From positions 620,001-684,000 of the forward strand of contig JAJQJQ010000036.1 in NCBI GenBank assembly GCA_028622995.1: DNA of 64,000 bases. Reading direction: 5' to 3'. This DNA is from Panagrolaimus kolymaensis (taxonomy: Eukaryota; Nematoda; Chromadorea; Rhabditida; Panagrolaimidae). Shown piece after piece: positions 35,881-46,923 of this stretch. Each line of letters begins with the position of its first letter. Positions within the stretch are counted from its first letter, which is position 1. The notes below the pieces were generated by a model. The model saw only the letters and a list, made by a program, of their open reading frames with translations. It did not search any database and had not been told where the DNA came from. The translations under genes and the position numbers were made by a program.

Positions 35881-37551
35881 ATGATTTATTGTGAAGCAGA
35901 ATTGCCCTCCATGGAATATTTATTTCCAATTTATCGTGATGCTCTTGAAAAACTTTTACATGCTCTTGATTCAAATTTAGTTGATTGGAAGATAAAAGAA
36001 GAACATTTTGAAGAATATATTTCAAAATTTACGACACTTCCTTTTATTTGTGTTAAATTTGCTCTGTAATTTACATTTAAAGACAGGCAGAAGAAGGAGT
36101 TAAAAAAATGATTTCAAAAAAGTTTTATTTTAGAATACGATTTGTTTCCCAAAAAAAAGAGAGAAAGAAACCAATTTCGAGATACCTTTTAAATGAAACT
36201 TTTTTTTTGTTTATGCCTTTTCTGTTTCGTCTTAAAATATCCTTTCTTTTTACATTAAACAACTAACTTTAGGTTAATAGATCCTAATTTATCTGATGAA
36301 CAAGAAGAGAAGGAAAAAATAACGTATATAAAAGCAATATCACATTTTTTTCATCACAATTATCCTTTTTATGATACATGGGAACTTTTTGAAGGGAAAG
36401 TATGTCTTTTTTTCTGCATTGGTTGTTGTTAAGCTTCGTAAATATTTGATTATTAATTCATGGAAGCTATATTTCAGTTAATTTATTGGACAAAACTGCT
36501 TAGTTCCATAACTCCTTTTGAATATTATTTGAATGTTACCCCACATCTTCATACTTTACAAACGATTGAAGACCTTTTGATTTTGCCAAATGATAGTTTG
36601 AAATCGTACAAAAAAAGTTATCTTGAATTTTCTAGTATGTCTAAATTAAATTCTAAAATGAATCTTATTAACTCTTTGAAATTTTTTTTATAGCAAAACC
36701 AATTACCAATGAACTTGAAAAAGGTTATCAAAATGCGTTAAAATTGTATGAAAAAATTATTACTGTTGAAAATATAATAATGAAAAATGGTTGAATGCTT
36801 TGAAAGAAGTTAATGATGATAAATTTGTTATTCAAAACATTGAATTTAGATTAGGTGTTAATCCGGTTGATAAAAATATGTGGTTGATGTATTTAGAATT
36901 TTTGGAAGAAAAGCAATATATAAAAGTAAAAAAAAAAGCATTTTTATGATTCAAAAACAAAAAAAAATACTTTTTTAATATATTTTTTTTCTTTTATTTT
37001 TTTAGTGGACTTTGGATGTTTATTCTCGATATTGTCGATTCTTTACTGATGATTTAAAAATAAGAGAAAAATATCGAGCAAAAATAAAAACTGCTGAATT
37101 TTTATCATTTGATGCAACTAAATGGATTCTCGATAGTATTAAAATGGAAATGGATTTTGTTTCAAAACAATCAAGTTTTGAACTTTTTATTAAAGAATTT
37201 GGCGCTAATATTGCAAAAAATGAAAAAAAATTTGAAATTATTTTTAAAAATATGTTTGAATATTTTCAACGTAAATATCTAAAACCTTTTATGCCCGATT
37301 ATGCTATCGATAAGGAAGCCATCCGACCATTTCAAACAACAACTCCAAATATTTCTTTTAAACAACAACCGCATTCAATAAATCATCAAAAAATTAATTT
37401 ACCTAATTCAATTTTTTATTATATAATGAAATCAGGAAATTATTTTATCCTTCAAAAACTTTATGCATCATCAAAACAAATTTATTCTTCCATTTTCAAA
37501 GTAGCAATTTGTCATCAATTTGTATTTTTGAATTCAATAAAATCTTTTCCA

Positions 37552-37560
37552 TTTCAACAA
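37552..37560. repeat. Target site duplication, left copy (TTTCAACAA)
   Basis: Nine bases immediately left of the element, repeated exactly at 40421-40429. Confidence 0.92.
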
Positions 37561-40420
37561 GGTTGTCAATAAAAAGCGGCCCGGCCCGTTTCTCGGCCCG
37601 ACCCAATAAAAAGCGGCCCGGCCCGTTTTTTGGTTAAAAAAAAGAAATTTTCTAATTTATTCAAAAAAAGATTATGCAAGTTAGTTGATTGAACAAATCC
37701 ACTATCCAAAATTTATATTTGGTGCTCAAATGAGACCATTGAAACTAGTCAATGACCGGTTTCTAACCTTTAACTTTGGCTAAACCTAAAATTGTTTCAA
37801 CCAAAGCTTCTATTGCATCATGAAACAAACTAAAACGATGAATTCAAAATTTTGGTCAGACAACCAAAGAAACTCCATTTTTTGCTAACTTTTATTTTCA
37901 ATTAATGTATTTAAAAAGCTGGCGATGGCTATGTCGTCTTTTTGTTTTGTTAAAAAGTGGGGAAATCGTTGATAAAATTTAATCAATAAACGTTGAGAAA
38001 TCTTAACCACAGTAAATGTATTTTTAGGATACCCAGTTCAGCAATAGCTTTTTAAAATAATTGGCCTCTCATTTTAAAGAATGAATTCCTTTTTGGTTCC
38101 CCAAATTATCTGAATTTTTTATTTAAATTTTTCTTCCATAGGTATTATTTAAGGAATTTAAAGAGCTTTTTAGTAAGTCTATGATTTTTAAGGCTTTGCG
38201 AGGTGGCAATGAAATTTTGCTTATTCTTAAAACTATTTTTAATTTTTTTGGATTGAATTAAAAACTCACAATGTGATTTTTTTTTTCGTCAATTGTTGAT
38301 GAAGAAAAAAATAAATGCATAGTTTTTTAACAATTTAAAACCATTTTTTATTAATAACTAGAACCGCGATTTAACTTGTTTCATTGCAATATAAAAAATG
38401 AGATTTTCCATGGTCCTGGGCAATTAATTCCAAATGTAACGATATCTGCATTGAACGAAGCAAGAGCAAGCGCACTATTATACAATCTTATATTGTCTTT
38501 GAAATCCTTAATTTCAAGGAATTTTTTAAGGTTCCTTTAATCCTCCTATTACTATTTGGTCCTTGGATCTCTTCCTAGCTATTGGGTTCTTGTATCCTTT
38601 TTTACTTTAATAACAATTGCTTCATCAAAAGACAAACGCCACTCTCCTTGGCATCATTTTTAAGGAATGTTAACGCAACCTTCTTTATTCTTAAGTTCAT
38701 TCGGATTTAGGCTAATTTTTTCATTTTCTTTGCAATTTTCATATGATCGATTTTCGAGTGAGTCGAACGAACGCACAATGAAAATTACTAGGACGGAAAC
38801 AAGAAGCTCCGCCGGCCTCCAGCCGGCGATGTAACTTGTTCTATTATAAAATATAAAATTGATACTCGCTTTAATTCCTATGTTTTAACAATTATTTTCA
38901 AAAAAAAGTTTTTGTTTTGATTTTTAAAACTCAAAGCTTTCCCCGAGCAACCTTTGTCATCAATGACGCTTATTTCTCAATAATGAAATCCAATAATATG
39001 CGAAGGCCATTGAAACTCTTTTTTTGGGAAAACTTAAAGCTAATACTTTATTAGAATAATGTCTCACTTTATTTGATTCTTGATTCTCTAGTCCGAAGCT
39101 AATAAACTATCAGAATGAGTTTGCTATTGCACTCTGTTAAAAAAAAGTTAAAACAATGACTCTTTTTTTGCTCTTTTAAAATAAAAAAAGAACCATTCCA
39201 TAAATTTAAAACAGCTTTTAAGCTGGCTATTCACAAAAGCTTAAAGTTAACCACTCGATCAAGTTTGCAAACTTTATACCATCTCTAAATAAAATAGGTC
39301 CCTTTAAGTTTCATTTTTACTCAACAAAATAAAAGTCACCAACGCTTATCCAACAGAATGGGAAATGCGGGCCTTCGGCCCGGCATATTGTATATTTTAA
39401 CCACTGTCTTTATATCTTATATTCATGGAATTTGGATTCTTTACCACATTTAGATCAGTTGAGCATATTTGGAACCACCATCTCAAGCGCTTCATTTTTA
39501 TGCAATACAAATGTATTTTTCTTTCCTTACGCAATTTTTTATTAACATTATGGCTTTTTGAAATGTTATTGTACGGATGTTCCTCCTTCTCATAGTTGGT
39601 GTATAAGATCTTCATCTCAAATACCTAAGGTTTTTGCATCGCGCAACTAATTTCCTTACCACATTCTCCCATTCCTTCTAAAGAACCTAAATGCTTTAAA
39701 GTACTGCAATAATAATAGCTACTTGCTTCTTTCTAATAAAAAATTCTTTGTCCATTTATTACACCGCCGGCCGCGGCCGTCGACCGGCCATAAATGTTTT
39801 TTATGCAAATCATTTAGCATTTTTGAGCATATTTTGGTCCTTTCGTAAATTTGGATCCTTTGTTTTTTTTGGAGCCATAGCCTCTATTGGTAACTAAAAA
39901 TAAATCAAAGATTTCCCCACTTTTATTAACTTCATGCTTAAAAACTTTACTCAACTTTTATTGAATGCAAAAAATAAGATTTCCAGACGTTTATTGAGTT
40001 ATATTGAACCTAGTTGTCTTCTTTTTATTTCTTTTATTTTCCCATTGAATGATTATTTATTATATTACCAAAACAAAAAGACAACATAGCCATCGCCAGC
40101 TTTTTAAATACATTAATTGAAAATAAAAGTTAGCAAAAAATGGAGTTTCTTTGGTTGTCTGACCAAAATTTTGAATTCATCGTTTTAGTTTGTTTCATGA
40201 TGCAATAGAAGCTTTGGTTGAAACAATTTTTGGTTTAGCCAAAGTTAAAGGTTAGAAACCGGTCATTGACTAGTTTCAATGGTCTCATTTGAGCACCAAA
40301 TATAAATTTTGGATAGTGGATTTGTTCAATCAACTAACTTGCATAATCTTTTTTTGAATAAATTAGAAAATTTCTTTTTTTTAACCAAAAAACGGGCCGG
40401 GCCGCTTTTTATTGACAACC
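37561..40420. mobile_element. Non-autonomous Mutator-like (MULE) DNA transposon, 2860 bp
   Basis: Terminal inverted repeats begin GGTTGTCAATAAAAAGCGGC at 37561 and end with its exact reverse complement at 40420. The inverted similarity runs inward about 350-390 bp each side (37561 to about 37949, and about 40069-40420). A 9-bp TTTCAACAA target duplication flanks it. Long TIRs plus 9-bp TSDs are the hallmark of Mutator-like elements. The left TIR carries an extra tandem copy of the GC-rich AATAAAAAGCGGCCCGGCCCG unit. The 2.1-kb interior has no transposase-like frame, only short ORFs and three GC-rich palindromes, so it must be mobilised in trans. It sits in a coding exon, and near-identical TIRs with a perfect TSD suggest recent insertion. 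Confidence 0.9.
38807..39792. repeat. Three GC-rich palindromes inside the element
   Basis: CGCCGGC-CTCCA-GCCGGCG near 38812, GCGGGCCTTCGGCCCG at 39367-39382 and a GCCGGCCGCGGCCG cluster near 39766-39790. Each is a strong hairpin in DNA that is otherwise AT-rich. The second is the same 16-mer as at 19105-19120, inverted. Confidence 0.75.
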
Positions 40421-40429
40421 TTTCAACAA
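40421..40429. repeat. Target site duplication, right copy (TTTCAACAA)
   Basis: Exact repeat of 37552-37560; removing one copy and the element restores the exon. Confidence 0.92.
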
Positions 40430-41456
40430 TCTCTTTTTATTGGAAATGATGGATTTAATTTTTTTGTTGATTCTCTTCCAAAGCTTTATCTTACAAATTC
40501 ATTTAGATTGGAATTAGGTTAGATAATTTTTTTTTAATTTCAGATGTTGTTGTTGAAGTTACTACCCAACAACCAGGTTCTTTTTATTTTTCAGGTTGTA
40601 AAAGGAATGTATCAAAAATAATTGAAAAAATTTATAAATGTGAAATACGATATTTAACACTTTCAAATCAAACTTTAACTTTACAAGAATTTGATATTTT
40701 AGTGAAATATGTTGAAAAATTTCGATTTACTCGATCTCATATTCTAAAAAATGAAAATTATTTTACCACCACAACCACCAATAATATTCTTTCTGTGAAT
40801 GAAATGATTCAACGAATGCCAAATATTATTGTTTTACTTCTTTGGATAGATTCATTAGTACCTTTTGATGAAAGTTGTAGTATTAAAGAAGATGAAAGAA
40901 AAGTTAAAAAAATCCAAATAAAAAAATTTTCTTTATGGGATATTTGTGAATTGATTGATTTTGATATTTTACTTGAATTTTTTTTAGTAAGTTTTATACC
41001 AAAAATTTTTTACATCTAAATAATAAAAAACGCTTAACACTAGTTTTTTTCTTTCAGAAATATGCGACTCCTGAATCATCATTTTCTTTTCTGTTTTCAT
41101 CAAATTTTGTTACTCAAGAATACGTGAATGAATGTAAAGAATTTTTCTATAATCATCTTTTATTAAACAAAAAATTTAACATAAAAAAATTTTGTTTTTC
41201 GTTGAGTTAAATAATTTGAAAAGCTTTGAATTTATGGAGAAAATGTTGAATAAATTTAAATTGGCTGAGAAGATTGCTTTCAATTACAGTTTTTCGTTTA
41301 AAAACTACCAAAAAATGTTTTTTGTTGTTTTTTAAAAAAGTTTTTAGATTTTTCTTTTACTTTCAAGATTCCCATTTGTTTGTTTGTTAGTTGTATTTCT
41401 GAGATTTTTGCTTACACCCTTTATTGTGATAAAAAAAAAAGAGTAATTAAATTAAA

Positions 41457-43542
41457 CTAATTTAAAAAAAAGTTAACAACAATAAAACTGATGATCAATA
41501 AAATGATTGAAACTCCATTTACACCAAATGATGTAATAAAGGATGCTGCAGCCGAGGTAGTAGTTGGTATACTACTTGGAGTTGTTACAGTAGTATTTGT
41601 TTGACCCCATGGATAACCATTTTGAATATAATTACAATTATTGGAAATTGTCATATTTGAATAATTTGGTGGTTGTGATATTTGGAAAGGACAATTGGTT
41701 AAATTTGGATTTAACCAACATTCCATTATTTGAACTACCTATAAAAATAAATTTTTTTAAATTGTTTAGAGTTTTGATTAGATTAATTTATTTTTACCTG
41801 CCATCGAACATTGATAACACTTGGTGGGTCACAATCAGATGGTTGACGCAAATCCAAATGATGAGCTGAATCAGCAACAACGAAGGAATAAATTCCGTTC
41901 TTTTCTCCTCCAGTTATTCCTGGAGTACTAGGGTTTACTCCGCCACTCGACCAAGGATCTAAGTTACCATTGCTAAAATTTAATTTTTCAGAGAGATATG
42001 TACTTTTAGAAGATTTTTTAAAAGCTTACGTAAAAATAATATTAGACGCTTTAGTAAAATCCCATCCATATAAATTTTTAACTCCATCAATATTTAAAAA
42101 TTCTTTAGTCCATCCAATTTTTTTATAAATTCCATTACAAAGACTATATTGAAATTCTAAGAATGTATTGTTATCACAATCCTTATCAAAGAAATCATTA
42201 GGAGGTCCAAGTGAACACATAGCAATAATAATTTCAGTGCATTCTTGAAAATCCCATCCATCATATCCATTTGAATCCAATCCACCATTCGGGTCACTTC
42301 CACATTGAGATGGATCTAAGCAAGTTGTAAGGGCTTGTCCAGTAAAATTATAATAAATATTACTAATTGCTAAAAGACCTTGAAGCAAGGTTGTATTATC
42401 ATTTGGTTTTACAATCGCCATAAATGCATTACAGCCAGATTTAACAGGCCATGCAGGCATGGGATTAAGAAAGCTTGTAGGATATGGATAATCTGTCATT
42501 GCCATATATTCCAAAGCTATTTGTAAATGAAGTTTAAGATTTGTAACATCTGTAGCAGATTTAATTTGAGTTTTAGGATCCATTTTAAATATATCATTTA
42601 ATTTTTTCATTCCATCCGCGCTTCCACCCAATGATGTGATAGTTTGGAAAGAGGCCATAAGCATAGAATAATCACAACCCGATGCATTAAAAGTTTGAGC
42701 TACAACTTTATCAAATCCTCCAACATCAACATTTCCTCCGCGGAAAAATGTAACTGGAGCTGATGAAGCCCAAGCCCTGAAATAAATTCACCCTTTAATC
42801 AAACCAATAAAAAAAAGTTAGGATAATTAATTTACCCAAGAGTCAACGCAGGATACTTGAGCCTAAACCATGTAGCGAGCATACCACCATAACTTCCACC
42901 AAAAACAATTACAGGTGTATCAATAGTTAAATTAAATTTAGATTTAAACCATGGCAAAAATTGTGCATAATCGGCTAAAGCTTGAGCCGAAGTTAAATAA
43001 CCTAATTTTTTTATATCTGAATAAGATTGATTTCCATATGGCATCGTTTCACCATAATATCGATGTTCAGCAAATACAATAAATGCATTAAAATGCGATG
43101 CGAGATCCCACATAATTCCTGTATTACTTGCGAAACCTTCTATTGAGCCTTCATTACCTGCATAAAAGAAAATTGGGCCACCAGTTTTGTAATTATTGTT
43201 ATTGTAAAGGTACCTATAAAAAAATTAATATTGGCAACTGTAAAAAAAATCTGTGAAGCGAAATTTTTTTTATGTTTTAGGTTTAAACTTTAAAGTTTAT
43301 AAAAACCCTTACTTTAAAGCAAATTTATCAGAATTGGTATAACCAAAATGATCGACAGGAAAACTTTTATCCGTCCAAGCTGTAGTCCAATTATAAACTA
43401 TTGTAGGAGTTGAATCAGCCCCATTATTGGAGGAGGAATATCGATGAGGATCAAAAAATTTTAATTGTCGTCCATAACATGTTGTTGTTAAAATTATTCC
43501 AAAAACTATTATAAAAATACTTTTTTTTAAATTAAGCCACAT
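41457..43542 (-). CDS. S28 serine carboxypeptidase (lysosomal Pro-X carboxypeptidase type), 603 aa, with C-terminal membrane tail
   Basis: Exons 43542-43313, 43213-42836, 42776-42030, 41972-41798 and 41738-41457. A signal peptide (about 1-28, MWLNLKKSIFIIVFG) leads into the S28 fold: AGNEGSIEGF, EHRYYGET, the nucleophile in FGGSYGGM (Ser about 184), the Asp in NGNLDPWSSGG and the His in DSAHHLDLR. All three triad residues are present, so it should be active, cleaving C-terminal residues after proline or dipeptides. Many N-glycosylation sequons fit a secreted or lysosomal protein. After the usual end, a Thr/Ser-rich spacer and a hydrophobic stretch (VNGVSIILLIISFIVV) follow, suggesting a GPI anchor or TM tether, unlike typical soluble family members. 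An ATG 42 bp upstream is possible but would precede the signal peptide. Confidence 0.92.
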
Positions 43543-44251
43543 TCTTCTTCCTTTTTCTTTTTTTAGGGAAGCAACAAGCAACAAAATTAATGATTTGAGC
43601 AGCCAAAAAAAAAGAAAGAAAAGAAAAGAGTAAAGAATGAAAAAAAATTGTTTAGCTTTAATTCAATTAAATTAGGTAGGTTAGTTGTAAGTTTGCTTTG
43701 AGATAAGAAAATAATTTTAATTGTCAAGAAAGAATTGATAAAAAAAAAGAGGATTGATTGTTTCGAGGAAGCATTCTAAAAGTGTAAAAAAGAAGAAAAA
43801 ATGATAATTTTAAGAAGGAGAAAGGAAGCGATTTGATCATCGAAGAAAAAAAGATGAGAAAAAAGGCTTATATTGAAACAATGACCAAAGAAAAATAGAT
43901 AAGCTATGATCAAATTATTTTTTTATGGGATTATATTCATTATTTTTGTATGTTTTTTTTCGTAAATCCTTCTTAATTTTTAAGTTAAAGCGATTGAATG
44001 CTTTCCTTCTTCGATTTAATTTTAATTATGCATGTTTACCATAAAGAAATAATAGCAACAAGATAAATATTTTCGATAGATTCTGAAAGGAATGGGTAAA
44101 GGAAGGAGAAATAAAAAATATGGAAATACAACAACAGGCTTTTTTTGGTTTTATTTATTTTTTATTTTCTCAACAAAAAATCAGAAAAACAAAACTTTTT
44201 TTAGCAAACAAAATTTAGAAAAGAAAAGCAGACGATAATATTGCAGATTTT
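43543..44251. other. Intergenic DNA between two minus-strand genes
   Basis: AT-rich, no gene or repeat recognised. Confidence 0.5.
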
Positions 44252-46414
44252 TCATTTTAATGGTGGCAATCTCAAAGTATTAGATTGGGGAATAATAACC
44301 ATGAATCCTTTACCATTTTCTCCACTACCGCCTTCTCGTCGACCACCGCCATGAATACCTTGAATTTGAATAGGATTATTATTTCTTGAAGTTCTTGAAA
44401 CTGTTGATCGATTTCCTCCAGTCGCGCCGCCATTATTATTATTTCCTTTAAATAATCCAAATTTTTTAAGAATAAAATTTCTATATGGTTTTATAATAAA
44501 TATTAATGATATTGCTTCAATTGGCATATGAAAAGTCACGAATATTACACATGGTGTTGCAAACCAACTACCCCATGATACTCCAAGAATCATCAACATT
44601 ATAAAAATCATGACAGGAATGAGAACAAAAATTGTGAGAATTATTAATTGACTCAAAAGGGCTCTGAAAATAAAATTTTTAGAAAAAATTTCAAACTTTT
44701 AATTTTTCCGACAAAAATAAATTTTTTTTATTTCGATCTGAAAATAATTGAGAATTCTGAGCCAGAAAAAATATGATGATTAGGAATCATAAAAAGAAAG
44801 TTATTATTTTTCCCATATTTTTTTTGCCGCTCAAAATGCAAATTTTCAAAAACTATTTTTATAGAAAAAAGCAAAACTCTGTATTTTTTGTAAATTAAAT
44901 ATTTGAAGGTTATTTTGCTCGACAAAAAATAACGAAAAAAAGCTTCAAAAATAAGTCCAAACTTTTCAGTTTAAATGTTTTTTTTGGAAGCCATACTCAC
45001 TGTTTTCCAAAAATTTATCCAAATCCCAAAATTCGGCGAATAAAATTTTACCTAAAAAGCATAACTTCCATTTTATATGTCGCATTTGAAAGATTAGATA
45101 CAATATTTCCAAGTCGAAGAAGAAAAAAAATTATAGTTCCAATAAAAATGAATGGCGCCAGGGAGCATAAACAAAACCCAAAAGCAAGCATAAATTCAAT
45201 TCCACCATTTTCTAATTCTGGGTGATAACCAGAAATATCAGGAAATAATTTCATTAATTCTTTCACTGCTGGAACTTCTTCAGATGTAAATTGTTGGACT
45301 TTTAAGGGATCCGGGACATCACTAATTATTGGAACTGAAATTTTATTTATTTGGAAAAATGTTTGATTTTTTTTGGATTTTAATAAATTAAATTGTTTTT
45401 AATAAAGAAAAAATATTTTTGTTTTTGGATTTTTTTAGTAGAAATAAGTAACTCGAGGAAATTCTTCGAAGTTTATCGTTTTTACCATCAAAAAACGTTA
45501 TATTTTTTTTCAATTTTTTTTTTGAGACTTCTGTTTCCATTTTTTAAAAATTTAGAAAGAAAAAAACTTTTTTCTCTAAATGAATGGTACTTCATTTAAG
45601 GGTTTTTTTTTTACCAAAGATGTAAGTAAATAAATGATCTCTAAAATTTCCTATTAAAAAACACATAAATAAATTAAATTCTAGTTTTTACGAATAAAAA
45701 TTAATTATTGCCTTTTTTTTGCTCTAAAAAATTATTTTTAGCTTATTTATTTTTTTATTGCATTTTATTTTCATTGGAAAAATATTCAAATATAATAATT
45801 ACTTACCAACTACAATAATTTCAACAATAAACATAGAAATTATTACGACAATATAAAATAATTTTGTGCTATCATAAAGTGAACGCCAAAAGGTATTTTT
45901 AAGTGTAGCAAAAATTCGAAATAATATCACATAAAATTGTGAAACAATTATACCAAAAATTAAAAAAATTTCTGTTACAAAAAAATAATAAAAAGTTTTG
46001 GGTCCTAAAAAATGGAAAATTTTACAATAATTCTGAAGATTTTTTTCAAAAATTCTGAATTTAATTTTAGACCTAAAAAACCTCAAACAAAAAAATTCTT
46101 TCTTCACAAAACAAACCAAAATTAATCCATCCATAAAGAGAAAACCCCTGTCTCAAAGGCCAAATAAGTACAGGTTTCCATAAAAAAGTAATAAAACCAA
46201 AAATATACGTAAATAATAATTGTATTATTAATAAATGTTTATAACTTCCCATTTGTTTTGTGGAATATTTAATTATAATATAAATCATAATAGGAAATAA
46301 GAGAGAATTAAAAATTGTGGTGTAAGTTAAAATTTGATAAAAAATATTATAAAATTTTGGATGATAAATATCTGACAAAGTAAGATTCTCAAAATTTTGA
46401 AGGGTTTTAACCAT
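44252..46414 (-). CDS. Srh-type nematode chemoreceptor GPCR (396 aa)
   Basis: Exons 46414-46117, 46004-45807, 45334-45052 and 44663-44252, phases closed. Seven hydrophobic segments. Srh marks are YSTKQMGSYKHLLI after TM1, SNLSNATYKMEVM before TM6 and IIKPYRNFIL after TM7. The C-terminal tail is long and Gly/Asn/Arg-rich (GNNNNGGATGG), unlike the short tails usual in the family. Expected in sensory cilia as a chemical receptor (inference). I chose the ATG before VKTLQNF, since the longer ORF start lies in a hydrophobic stretch unlike Srh N-termini. The third intron-exon set gives an unusually large extracellular loop 2 (VPIISDVPDPLK onward). Confidence 0.85.
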
Positions 46415-46923
46415 TTTTTGGATTAAATTTGATGGATGAATTAAAAAAAATATGAATTTAAAGGGAATTTTTTTCAAAGCAATTTTTAATAAAAAAAATA
46501 ACTATTTGAAAGTCATCAATAAAATTAATTTGAATAGACCGAAAGAAAAAAATAAGTGGTTTGCGTGCGGGTGTGATTAATGTAAGTAACTTTATTTTTA
46601 TTGGCTTGAAACAGGTGAAAAAAAAAAGAAAAGCTCATTTTTTCTAAATATTAGTTCTTAGAAAAAAAGGGTGCAAAGCTCAAAAATTAGTCATCAATAA
46701 AGATTTCTTCTTCCAATATGTTTTATGTATTTAAAAATGATTTTTGAATCCATGCATTTCAAAAGCTTTAATAAATTGGTTTATTAAAAAAAATTCATAA
46801 AAATCACACGATTTTAAAAAATTCCAAAATAAAATTTAAACTAACAAAATTTATTTATTTTTACCCGTAAATATAATTTTAAAAAAATACTACATTTTAA
46901 CACATTTTTCTTTTTCTTTTTAT
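46415..46923. other. Intergenic DNA between two minus-strand genes
   Basis: No coding or RNA signal recognised. Confidence 0.5.

Larger units (their letters stand above)
35881..41210 (+). pseudogene. HAT-repeat (PRP39-like) / F-box-like fusion gene, broken by frameshift and transposon
   Basis: Exons 35881-36065, 36273-36399, 36478-36634, 36694-36925, 37006-37560 (interrupted) continuing 40430-40517, then 40544-40986 and 41058-41210. The first half has HAT-like helical repeats resembling splicing factor PRP39 (for example VNPVDKNMWLMYLEFLEE). From exon 5 the protein becomes a nematode F-box-like protein (INLPNSIFYYIMKSGN, then KIYKCEIRYLTLSNQTL), a family expanded in clade IV. Two lesions are visible: the frame shifts inside exon 4 near 36768-36783 with no room for an intron, and a 2860-bp element splits exon 5. 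Across the element the frame continues exactly (PFQQ then SLFIGND). A TTTTTAG just before the ATG suggests it was trans-spliced. Whether the fusion was ever expressed as one protein is uncertain. Confidence 0.7.

Noticed and set aside
35702..36025. Minus-strand ORF of 107 residues
   Set aside because: Antisense to the first exon of the plus-strand HAT/F-box-like gene, which has better codons and matching splice sites.
39397..39615. 72-residue ORF inside the Mutator-like element
   Set aside because: No transposase or zinc-finger pattern; short and isolated, so probably chance.
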